From positions 682,001-746,000 of the forward strand of contig NZ_BMPF01000001.1 in assembly GCF_014647455.2 (NCBI RefSeq): a stretch of DNA of 64,000 nucleotides, read 5' to 3'. Numbering within the stretch: position 1 is the stretch's first letter; the number at the start of each line of letters is the position of its first letter. Below are positions 35,066 through 42,038 of this stretch, piece by piece. The DNA is from Halarchaeum grantii (GTDB taxonomy: Archaea > Halobacteriota > Halobacteria > Halobacteriales > Halobacteriaceae). A model generated the notes under the pieces. The model was not told the origin of the DNA and ran no database searches. It saw only the letters and a program-made list of their open reading frames with translations. The position numbers and the translations under genes are program-made.

Positions 35066-35764
35066 ATGGAACCACTGACGACGGGGTGTGCGCCGCTGGA
35101 CGCGCTCCTCGGCGGCGGCGTCGAGCGCGGCGCGGTCACGCAGGTGTACGGGCCGCCGGGCGCGGGGAAGACGAACGTCGCGCTCTCGACGGCCGCGCAC
35201 GCCGCCGCCGCGGGCATGACCGTCGTCTACGTGGATACGGAGGGGCTCTCGGCCGAGCGCTTCCAGCAGGTGCTCTCGGCCGTCGCGGACGACCCCGACC
35301 GGGCCGCCGAGCGCATCGTCGTCAGCGAAGCGTACGACTTCGACGAGCAGGCCGAGGCCGTGAAGGACACCGAGGGGTTCGCGGAGCGCGCGGACCTCAT
35401 CGTCCTCGACTCCGCGACGGGGTTCTACCGTCTGCGGCGAACCGAAGAGGGCGGCGAGGACGGCGAGGCGCTCCGCGACGTCGCCAGACAGGTGACGCAC
35501 CTCCTCTCGCTGGCGCGGCGACACGACCTCGCGGTGCTCGTGACGAACCAGGTGTACACGGACCCGGAGGCCGAGCGGACGCGACCGCTCGGCGGGCAGA
35601 CGCTCGAGCACTGGACGGCGACGGTCGTCCGCTTGGAGCGCTTCCGGGGCGACGCCCGGCGCGCGGTCCTCGAGAAGCACCGCGCGAAGCCGACCGGGGA
35701 GCGCGCGCGCTTCTCGATCACGGACGCGGGCATCGAGGCGGCGGGCGACGGCACGGGCGTCTAG
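35066..35764 (+). CDS. radB: RecA-like recombination protein RadB
   Basis: A 232-residue RecA-fold ATPase lacking the N-terminal HhH domain of RadA, which identifies RadB. Walker A is GPPGAGKT (29-36). The Walker B strand is ADLIVLDS, followed by a VTNQVYTD segment, as in RadA. RadB acts as an accessory mediator for RadA in homologous recombination. The tail is short (DAGIEAAGDGTGV). A repeat of CCGGGGTA (35019-35032) lies upstream of its TATA-like GTTTTTCC. Confidence 0.93.
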   Translation: MEPLTTGCAPLDALLGGGVERGAVTQVYGPPGAGKTNVALSTAAHAAAAGMTVVYVDTEGLSAERFQQVLSAVADDPDRAAERIVVSEAYDFDEQAEAVKDTEGFAERADLIVLDSATGFYRLRRTEEGGEDGEALRDVARQVTHLLSLARRHDLAVLVTNQVYTDPEAERTRPLGGQTLEHWTATVVRLERFRGDARRAVLEKHRAKPTGERARFSITDAGIEAAGDGTGV

Positions 35765-35812
35765 CGAAGTGTCCGAACCGCGTCGAAAAAGCGGGAACGG
35801 TCGAGGACCGAC

Positions 35813-36970
35813 TTAGAGTTCGCCGAGTTTGCGGAGGAGCTGACCCTGGTACTCCTCGTCGGACTGGATGCCCTTCTTCTCGAGGACGTTCCGCTCGAGC
35901 GTGTCGAGCGCCATGTAGAAGGCGTTGTCCGCGCCGTAGCCCTCGCCGGTGCCGGCGGCCTGGCCCTTGTTGGTGCGCAGGCGGATCTGGCACTGGATGA
36001 GCGGCGTGCCGCGCAGGCGCTCCTTGTGCTCGTGGAAGCGGACGTGCGCGTGCTGGACGGTCATCTTCGAGTACTTGCCGGCGACCTTCTCGATGCCGTC
36101 GCGGACGTCCTCGCGGGAGATGGTGTCGAGGAGGTCGATGTTCGTGATCTGGACGTCCATGTGCTCCTCCTCGGTGTAGGAGAGCGCACGGAGCACGTCG
36201 GTCTTCGTGATGACGCCGACGACCGTCGTGGCGTCACCGGCGGGCGTGACGATGAGGCCCGCGTAGTCGTTCTCGAGCATGACGCGGACGGCGTCCTCGA
36301 CGTCCGTCTCGGGCGTCGTCGTCTGGACGGGGCTCGACATCACGTCGTAGACGGGGAGGTCGAGCATGCGCTCGATCTCGCCGCGTCGGTCGCCCCGCGT
36401 CGTCTTCTCGATGTCGCGCGTGACGAACTCGACGAGGTCGTACGTGGTGACGACGCCGGTGAGGTCGCCGTCGTCGTCGAGGACGGGCAGTCGGGAGACG
36501 CCGCGCTCGCGCAGGCGGTTGATGACGACGCCGACGTTGTCGTCCTCGCCGACGGTGATGACGTCCTCGGTGTAGATGTCGGAGACGGTGAGCGCGTCGA
36601 GATTGTCGATGACGGCCTCGAGGAGGTCGTCCTCGGTGAGGACGCCCCAGAGCTGGTCGGCCTCGAAGACGGGTGCGACCTTCGAGCCGCCTTCGACGAG
36701 CTTCCGGGCGGCGTCCCGAACGTCCTCGGTCCGCGTGAGCTTGGGGGCGTTCCCCTCGGGGTTCGCGATGGAGGCCGCACGCGTGTTCTCCTCGATGTGG
36801 GAGCTGAGGAGTTGCTTCTGCGTGATGACGCCGACGTACTCGGCGCCGCCGGCGCGGGTGACGATGACGCCCTTCGGGTTCGACTCCTCGAAGAGCGAGC
36901 GGACTTTCCCGAGGCGTTCCTCGGCGTCGACCTCGACGTAGTCCTGAGTCGCGATATCGGAGATGTCCAT
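35813..36970 (-). CDS. Four-CBS-domain protein with HPF/RaiA-like C-terminal domain
   Basis: A 385-residue protein. Residues 1-280 hold two CBS pairs (for example TQDYVEVDAEERLGKVRSLF, VSDIYTEDVITVGEDDNVG and YDVMSSPVQTTTPETDVED), which usually sense adenine nucleotides. Residues 285-385 look like a ribosome hibernation-factor fold: YSKMTVQHAHVRFHEHKERL, CQIRLRTNKGQAAGTGEG, then ADNAFYMALDTLERNVLEKK. A nucleotide-sensing ribosome-associated factor is a reasonable reading. A TATA-like TTTTAGAC starts 34 bases upstream. Confidence 0.8.
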   Translation of the reverse strand: MDISDIATQDYVEVDAEERLGKVRSLFEESNPKGVIVTRAGGAEYVGVITQKQLLSSHIEENTRAASIANPEGNAPKLTRTEDVRDAARKLVEGGSKVAPVFEADQLWGVLTEDDLLEAVIDNLDALTVSDIYTEDVITVGEDDNVGVVINRLRERGVSRLPVLDDDGDLTGVVTTYDLVEFVTRDIEKTTRGDRRGEIERMLDLPVYDVMSSPVQTTTPETDVEDAVRVMLENDYAGLIVTPAGDATTVVGVITKTDVLRALSYTEEEHMDVQITNIDLLDTISREDVRDGIEKVAGKYSKMTVQHAHVRFHEHKERLRGTPLIQCQIRLRTNKGQAAGTGEGYGADNAFYMALDTLERNVLEKKGIQSDEEYQGQLLRKLGEL

Positions 36971-36996
36971 GTACCTCGAACGTTGGCCGGGTAGGG

Positions 36997-37004
36997 TCTA
37001 AAAG
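36997..37004 (-). promoter_or_regulatory. TATA element for the CBS-HPF-like gene
   Basis: CTTTTAGAC on the minus strand, 27-35 bases before the ATG at 36970, fits a leaderless haloarchaeal promoter. Confidence 0.45.
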
Positions 37005-37106
37005 ATTATTGCAGGGACAGTCCGAGTGAGAATCGGGATATTCGACCGCTCAGTAGGCGTACAGACCGCCACAAGGCATTTGCACTCATACGTGGTATTA
37101 ATACTC

Positions 37107-37211
37107 ATGGGCGAACGTGTCTGCTATCGTGAATTCTGTCCGGCGTGCGACGCACCGCTGACGCACGTCGACGAGACGTGCCCCGACTGCGGGGCCGACC
37201 TCGACGCGTAA
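37107..37211 (+). CDS. 34-residue zinc ribbon protein
   Basis: A very short gene from ATG at 37107 (MGERVCYREF). It has two CxxC pairs, CPAC and CPDC, separated by 12 residues: a rubredoxin-like knuckle pair. Longer in-frame starts exist (from 37029), but the ATG at 37107 gives the compact form seen in many haloarchaeal one-finger proteins. It is divergent from the CBS-HPF-like gene across 136 bases. Function unknown. Confidence 0.65.
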   Translation: MGERVCYREFCPACDAPLTHVDETCPDCGADLDA

Positions 37212-37389
37212 GGGGAGTCGAAACCGAGCGCGGGGGACGCCCCACTCACCAACGTATGCCGGTGTGCGCCACGCCGCGCGGATGTGCGGGGGAGGCGCTC
37301 GCTGGGGACGCACCGCTCGTCGTCTCGGTTCTCACCCGGTCACCCGCGAAACGATTCACCGGTGGCTCTCCGGTGTGAGATCGTAGAAG

Positions 37390-37464
37390 TGGGTTGGGGC
37401 GGATTTGAACCGCCGGCCTCCTCCATGTCAAGGAGGTGTCATAGCCTGACTAGACCACCAACCC
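37390..37464 (-). tRNA. tRNA-Val (GAC)
   Basis: A 75-base tRNA on the minus strand. The acceptor GGGTTGG pairs with CCAACCC. The anticodon stem CCTCC/GGAGG encloses TTGACAT, giving GAC. The T arm is GGCGG-TTCAAAT-CCGCC. The discriminator is A and CCA is not encoded. Confidence 0.96.
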
Positions 37465-37506
37465 TCGGTGGCGCGCTCCTCCGAACGCATCTCTTCGTAG
37501 TCCGGG

Positions 37507-37515
37507 GGTATAGTT
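37507..37515 (-). promoter_or_regulatory. TATA element of tRNA-Val
   Basis: AACTATACC on the minus strand, preceded by CGAAACCTTC, lies about 43-51 bases from the tRNA 5' end, so a short 5' leader would be trimmed by RNase P. Confidence 0.55.
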
Positions 37516-37575
37516 GAAGGTTTCGAACCGGGTGTTTCCCCGTGAACTATTCCCACTCGGGGAGCCCGCGACAGG

Positions 37576-37621
37576 CTTATAGTGGTGTACAGACTTGTAC
37601 ATCATAAGCCGAATTCGTACA
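37576..37621 (+). promoter_or_regulatory. trp promoter: TATA element plus three phased TGTACA boxes
   Basis: CTTATAGT (37576-37583) is the TATA element. It is followed by TGTACA at 37586-37591, TGTACA at 37596-37601 and a one-mismatch CGTACA at 37616-37621. Starts are 10 and 20 bases apart, so all three lie on the same face of the helix, covering the expected start of transcription near 37605. TGTACA is the TRP-box consensus bound by the TrpY repressor in Methanothermobacter. Repression by a tryptophan-sensing protein is a reasonable inference. Confidence 0.65.
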
Positions 37622-37634
37622 CCGGTGCCCCACC

Positions 37635-38642
37635 ATGCAGGACTACATCGAACGCGTCACCGAGGGAGAGGACTTGACGGTCGCCGAAGCACGCGAGGCC
37701 GCCACCGCCGTCTTCGAGAGCGCGACGGAGGCACAGATCGGCGCGCTGCTCGCCGCGCTCCGCGCGAAGGGCGAGACCGAGGCCGAGATCGCGGGCTTCG
37801 CGCAGGGGATGCGGGAGGCCGCCATCACCATCGACCCCGACCGGAGCCCGCTCGTCGACACCTGCGGGACGGGCGGCGACGACTACAACACGATCAACGT
37901 CTCCACGACGTCCGCCATCGTCGTCGCCGCCGCCGACGTCCCCGTCGCCAAGCACGGCAACTACTCCGTCTCCTCCTCCTCGGGCAGCTCAGACGTCCTC
38001 GAAGAGGTCGGCGTCGACCTCGACACCACGCCCGAGGCCGTCGAGTCCCACATCGAGGAGTTCGGCATCGGGTACATGCACGCCCCCGCGTTCCACCCCG
38101 CGATGAAGGCCGTCATCGGCCCGCGCCGCGAGCTCGGGATGCGCACCATCTTCAACGTCCTCGGGCCGCTCACGAACCCGGCGGGCGCGGACGCACAGGT
38201 CCTCGGCGTCTACGACCCCGACCTCGTCCCCGTCATCGCGGAGGCGCTCACGGAGATGCCCGCCGGGGACGCCCTCGTCGTGCACGGGAGCGGCCTCGAC
38301 GAGATCGCGGTCCACGGCGAGACGGTCGTCGCGGAAGTCCACGGCGACGATGTCGAGGAGTACACGCTCACCCCCGACGACCTCGGTCTGGAGCGCTCGC
38401 CCATCGACGCCATCGCGGGCGGCACGCCCGAGGCGAACGCCGCCGACTTACGCGGCATCGTCGAGGGGGAGGTGACCGGCGCGAAGCGCGACGTCATCCT
38501 CGCGAACGCGGGCGCGGCCGTCTACGTCGCCGGCGAGGCCGAGTCGCTCGAAGCCGGCGTCGAGGCCGCCCGCGACGCCATCGACTCCGGCGCGGCCGCC
38601 GCGAAGCTCGCCGACCTCTGCGGCCCAGAAGGCGAGCGATGA
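37635..38642 (+). CDS. trpD: Anthranilate phosphoribosyltransferase
   Basis: A 335-residue type III-fold phosphoribosyltransferase joining anthranilate and PRPP. The PRPP-loop motif TCGTGGDDYNTINVST lies near residues 75-90, and KHGNYSVSSSSGSSDVLE near 106-123 forms the anthranilate side. RELGMRTIFNVLGPLTNPA is also conserved. It is the first gene of trpDFEG and overlaps trpF by four bases. Expression is probably controlled by the boxes upstream. Confidence 0.97.
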   Translation: MQDYIERVTEGEDLTVAEAREAATAVFESATEAQIGALLAALRAKGETEAEIAGFAQGMREAAITIDPDRSPLVDTCGTGGDDYNTINVSTTSAIVVAAADVPVAKHGNYSVSSSSGSSDVLEEVGVDLDTTPEAVESHIEEFGIGYMHAPAFHPAMKAVIGPRRELGMRTIFNVLGPLTNPAGADAQVLGVYDPDLVPVIAEALTEMPAGDALVVHGSGLDEIAVHGETVVAEVHGDDVEEYTLTPDDLGLERSPIDAIAGGTPEANAADLRGIVEGEVTGAKRDVILANAGAAVYVAGEAESLEAGVEAARDAIDSGAAAAKLADLCGPEGER

Positions 38643-39310
38643 CGGCGACGCGAACGAAGGTCTGCGGCCTGACGAGCGCCGAGGACGTCGCCGCCGCCGT
38701 CGAGGCGGGCGCTGACGCCCTCGGGTTCATCGTGGACGTGCCGGTGGAGACGCCGCGCGAGGTGTCGGTCGAGCGCGCGGCCGACCTCGTCGCGGCCGCG
38801 CCGCCGTTCGTCTCGACGGTGCTCGTGACGATGGCCGACCCGGAGGCGGTGCCGACGCTCCACGACGCCGTGGGGACGGACGCCGTCCAACTGCACGGCG
38901 ACCTCCCCGCAGAGCGAGTGGCGAGCCTCGCGAGCGTGCTGGACGCGCGCGTGGTGAAAACCGTGGACGCGGACGACCCCGAGGCGGCGCGCGACTACGA
39001 CGGCGTCGCGGACGCCCTCCTCGTGGACTCGACGGACGCGTCCGGTGCGGGCGGCACGGGTCGGACCCACGACTGGACGGTGACGCGCGACCTCGCCGCC
39101 GAGCTCGACGCCCCGGTCGTCCTCGCGGGCGGCCTCACCCCCGCGAACGTCGCGGAGGCGGTGCGGACGGTGGAGCCGTACGCGGTGGACGTCGCGTCCG
39201 GCGTCGAGTCCGAGGGCGGCGTGAAGGACCACGACGCCGTGCGGTCGTTCGTCGCGAACGCGACGCGCGCGTTCGACGGCGCCGACGACGAACCGGAGGT
39301 GTCGCCCTGA
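38639..39310 (+). CDS. trpF: Phosphoribosylanthranilate isomerase
   Basis: A 223-residue TIM barrel. The catalytic Cys lies in KVCGLTSAED (residues 7-16), the acid in DALLVDS, and the phosphate-binding end is LAGGLTPANV and DVASGVES. It catalyses the Amadori rearrangement of PRA to CdRP. The ATG at 38639 overlaps the trpD stop (ATGA), and its own stop shares a base with the trpE start (TGATG). Confidence 0.96.
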   Translation: MTATRTKVCGLTSAEDVAAAVEAGADALGFIVDVPVETPREVSVERAADLVAAAPPFVSTVLVTMADPEAVPTLHDAVGTDAVQLHGDLPAERVASLASVLDARVVKTVDADDPEAARDYDGVADALLVDSTDASGAGGTGRTHDWTVTRDLAAELDAPVVLAGGLTPANVAEAVRTVEPYAVDVASGVESEGGVKDHDAVRSFVANATRAFDGADDEPEVSP

Positions 39311-40905
39311 TGGGGTTCGACGTGACGCGCGAGGCGTTCGTCGAGCGCGCGGCCGGCGACGGCCCCGGCGTCGTCTACGCCGAAGCCACGCTGGACGCGG
39401 ACGTCTCGCCGCTCGCGGCGTACGCGGCGCTCGCGGACGGCGACTACGCCTTCCTCCTCGAGTCCGCCGAGAAGACGGCGGCCTCCGACCCCGGCGGGGC
39501 GTTCCGACCCCGCGACGCGGCGGGCGAGCGCCACGCGCGCTACTCCTTCGTCGGCTACGACCCGGATGCGGTGGTGCGCGCGACGCCCGAGGGAGCGAGC
39601 GTGGAGCGCCTCTCGGACACCCGCGCCGCCCGCTCGGTGGCGCCGGGCGGCGGCGACGTCCTCGACCAGCTGCGCGGGTCGCTCCCGTCGGTCGAACGGC
39701 GGGGCTTCCCGGAGAGCGAGCGCCAGCTCCTCGACGGCGGGCTCGTGGGGTTCGTCGCCTACGACGCCGTCTACGACCTCTGGCTCGAGGAGGTCGGCGT
39801 CGAGCGCCCGGAGACCGCCCTGCCGGACGCGGAGTTCCTCCTGAACACGGCCGTCCTGCGCTTCGACCGCGCGACGGGGACGCTCTCGCTCGTCTGCACG
39901 CCCGTCGTCGACCCCGACGCGGACGACGCCGGCGCGGTCTACGACGACCTCGTCGCGGAGGCCGAGCGCGTCGAGGACGCACTCGCGGACGCGAGCGACC
40001 CCGACACCGGTGGCTTCGAGCGGACGGCGACACACGCCGGCCCGCAGGACGAATACGAGGACGCGGTCGAGCGCGCGAAGGACGCGGTGCTCGACGGCGA
40101 GATCTATCAGGGCGTCATCTCGCGCACGCGCGAACTCGAGGGCGACCTCGACCCGCTCGGGCTCTACGCGGCGCTGCGCGAGATCAACCCCTCGCCGTAC
40201 ATGTACGTCCTGAAGCACGACGAGCGGACGGTCGTCGGTGCGAGCCCGGAGACGCTCGTGAGCGTCCACGGCCGCGAAGTCCTCAACAACCCCATCGCGG
40301 GCACGTGCCCGCGGGGAACGAGCCCCGTGGAGGACCGCCGACTCGCCGGCGAGATGCTCGCGGATGAGAAGGAGCGCGCGGAGCACACGATGCTCGTCGA
40401 CCTCGCGCGCAACGACGTCCGCCGGGTGAGCGAGGCGGGGTCCGTCAGGGTCCCGGAGTTCATGCGCGTCCTCAAGTACAGCCACGTCCAGCACATCGAG
40501 TCGACTGTGACGGGCCGCCTGCGCGAGGAGATGGACGCCTTCGACGCGATTCGCGCGTCGTTCCCGGCGGGGACGCTCTCGGGCGCGCCAAAGGTGCGCG
40601 CGATGGAGCTCATCGACGAGCTCGAGCGCACACCGCGAGGGATCTACGGCGGCGGGGTGGGGTACGTCTCGTGGACGGGCGACGCGGACGTTGCGATCTG
40701 CATCCGCACCGCGACCGCCCATCACGGCGCGGGTGATGCGGGCGCGGACGTCGTTCGCGTCCGGGCGGGCGCGGGCGTCGTCGTGGACTCCGACCCGACG
40801 AGCGAGTACGAGGAGACGGAGAAGAAGATGGGCGGCGTCCTCGACGCGCTCGACGAGATCACGCGACCGGCCGATGCGGACGGAGACGCGGAGGTGGAGC
40901 GATGA
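39310..40905 (+). CDS. trpE: Anthranilate synthase component I
   Basis: A 531-residue chorismate-binding enzyme that makes anthranilate with TrpG. Conserved blocks are GEIYQGVISRTRELE, NPSPYMYVLKHDERTVVGASPE, IAGTCPRGTSPVED and FPAGTLSGAPKVRAMELIDE. The N-terminal region contains FLLESAEKT (about residues 50-58), the usual LLES motif of tryptophan feedback inhibition. It overlaps trpF and trpG. Confidence 0.97.
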   Translation: MGFDVTREAFVERAAGDGPGVVYAEATLDADVSPLAAYAALADGDYAFLLESAEKTAASDPGGAFRPRDAAGERHARYSFVGYDPDAVVRATPEGASVERLSDTRAARSVAPGGGDVLDQLRGSLPSVERRGFPESERQLLDGGLVGFVAYDAVYDLWLEEVGVERPETALPDAEFLLNTAVLRFDRATGTLSLVCTPVVDPDADDAGAVYDDLVAEAERVEDALADASDPDTGGFERTATHAGPQDEYEDAVERAKDAVLDGEIYQGVISRTRELEGDLDPLGLYAALREINPSPYMYVLKHDERTVVGASPETLVSVHGREVLNNPIAGTCPRGTSPVEDRRLAGEMLADEKERAEHTMLVDLARNDVRRVSEAGSVRVPEFMRVLKYSHVQHIESTVTGRLREEMDAFDAIRASFPAGTLSGAPKVRAMELIDELERTPRGIYGGGVGYVSWTGDADVAICIRTATAHHGAGDAGADVVRVRAGAGVVVDSDPTSEYEETEKKMGGVLDALDEITRPADADGDAEVER

Positions 40906-41483
40906 AGGTCGTCTTCGTCGACAACTTCGACTCGTTCACGTACAACCTCGTGGAGTACGTGAGCGAGCACCCGGGCGTGGAGACGGCGGTGCTGAAGAAC
41001 ACGGCGTCGGTCGCGGAGATCGAGGCGGAGGAGCCGGACGCGCTCGTCATCTCGCCCGGCCCCGGCCACCCGAAGAACGCGCGCGACGTCGGCGTCACGG
41101 CGGCCGTCCTCACGGGCCTCAGCCACGAGGTGCCGACGCTCGGCGTCTGTCTCGGGATGGAGGCGGCGGCCTACGAGTACGGCGGGGCGGTCGGGCACGC
41201 GCCCGAGCCCATCCACGGGAAGGCCTACCCGATCGAGCACGACGGCGCGGGCGTCTACCGCGGCCTCGAGCAGGGCTTCCAGGCGGGGCGCTATCACTCC
41301 CTCATCTGCACGACGATCCCGGACTGCTTCGAGGTCACGGCGACGACGGAGCACGACGGCGAGACGCTCCCGATGGGGATTCGCCACCGCGAGCATCCCA
41401 TCGAGTGCGTGCAGTTCCACCCGGAGAGCGTCCTCACCGGAGTCGGCCACGACGTCGTCTCGAACTTCCTCGAGACCGTCTAG
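40902..41483 (+). CDS. trpG: Anthranilate synthase component II (glutamine amidotransferase)
   Basis: A 193-residue class I glutaminase. It opens VVFVDNFDSFTYNLVEY and has the oxyanion loop ISPGPGHPKN. The catalytic Cys is in GVCLGMEAA, and His-Glu are in QFHPES. The usual CLGHQ is CLGME here, so the residue after the loop is not the common Gln. It releases ammonia for TrpE. Its start overlaps trpE (ATGA) and its stop overlaps a convergent gene at CTAG. Confidence 0.95.
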   Translation: MKVVFVDNFDSFTYNLVEYVSEHPGVETAVLKNTASVAEIEAEEPDALVISPGPGHPKNARDVGVTAAVLTGLSHEVPTLGVCLGMEAAAYEYGGAVGHAPEPIHGKAYPIEHDGAGVYRGLEQGFQAGRYHSLICTTIPDCFEVTATTEHDGETLPMGIRHREHPIECVQFHPESVLTGVGHDVVSNFLETV

Positions 41484-41677
41484 GCCAGAACCGTCGTCAC
41501 GACCCAGAGCGCGCCGATGACGACGACGGCGAGCACGAGGAGTTTCCACGCGACGTTCAGGACGAACTTCCCGACGAGCACGACGACGAGCGCCGCGATG
41601 AGCGCGACGAGGAGCGTGCCGAGTTGGCCGCCGGGGATACCGAACGCGAGCGGGAGTGCGGATGCCGTGTGGGACAT
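41480..41677 (-). CDS. Small two-span membrane protein
   Basis: A 65-residue protein from ATG at 41677 (MSHTASALPLAFG). Two strongly hydrophobic segments, TLLVALIAALVVVLVG and WKLLVLAVVVIGALWVV, are joined by KFVLNVA. The longer open frame upstream lacks membrane or domain features and is not used. The stop shares the CTAG palindrome with the trpG stop. The function is unknown. Confidence 0.65.
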   Translation of the reverse strand: MSHTASALPLAFGIPGGQLGTLLVALIAALVVVLVGKFVLNVAWKLLVLAVVVIGALWVVTTVLA

Positions 41678-42034
41678 ACGGAGAGCGTCGCGGGCGACGG
41701 GCATAGTCGTGGCGGCGGCCGGCCGGTCGACCTCGGCGTGTCGGGTCGGCGACCGAGTCGCGAAACTGAAAACCGACATCCGGCACGGCGTCACGCTCGT
41801 TTCACCGTCCACTTTCAGGTCGCTTTGCGAGACGTTATTGCCCCCGCGAGAGTAGTGACGTAGCACCCGCGTGGTCGGTGTGATAGACACTAGTTCACGG
41901 CCCTGTCGCCGTGAACGGAAGTACTATGACCGACCCGCCAGTAACGATTGGTCGTCTCCGAACGACCCTTTCCACCCATCATCCATGACCCTGAAACCCA
42001 CTTGTACGTCACCGACAGCACGGAGGGCCGCCGC
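41678..42034 (+). promoter_or_regulatory. Leader region of the ribonucleotide reductase gene
   Basis: This 357-base gap holds the nrdJ promoter and leader. GTTATTG near 41833-41839 is a weak TATA candidate. A perfect 9-bp inverted repeat, GTTCACGGC and GCCGTGAAC with a six-base spacer, spans 41893-41916. Two short ORFs at 41926-41988 and 41985-42038 then run to nrdJ by ATGA overlaps. The repeat could be a repressor operator or an RNA hairpin; control by cobalamin or oxygen is only a guess. Confidence 0.5.
41926..41988 (+). CDS. Candidate 20-codon upstream ORF 1 of nrdJ
   Basis: Begins ten bases after the inverted repeat and encodes MTDPPVTIGRLRTTLSTHHP. It ends in TGA, overlapping the ATG of the second small ORF by four bases. 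It may be chance in GC-rich DNA; the double ATGA chain into nrdJ is what makes it worth listing. Confidence 0.3.
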   Translation: MTDPPVTIGRLRTTLSTHHP

Positions 42035-42038
42035 ATGA
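41985..42038 (+). CDS. Candidate 17-codon upstream ORF 2 of nrdJ
   Basis: Starts in the stop of the first small ORF and encodes MTLKPTCTSPTARRAAA. Its TGA overlaps the nrdJ ATG at 42035. Translation would bring ribosomes straight to nrdJ. No protein function is implied. Confidence 0.3.
   Translation: MTLKPTCTSPTARRAAA

Noticed and set aside
41948-42034. 29-residue N-terminal extension of NrdJ from a TTG
   Set aside because: Archaeal TTG starts are rare, the extension is not a domain, and ATG 42035 has an ATGA coupling. The leader ORFs are a competing reading of the same bases.
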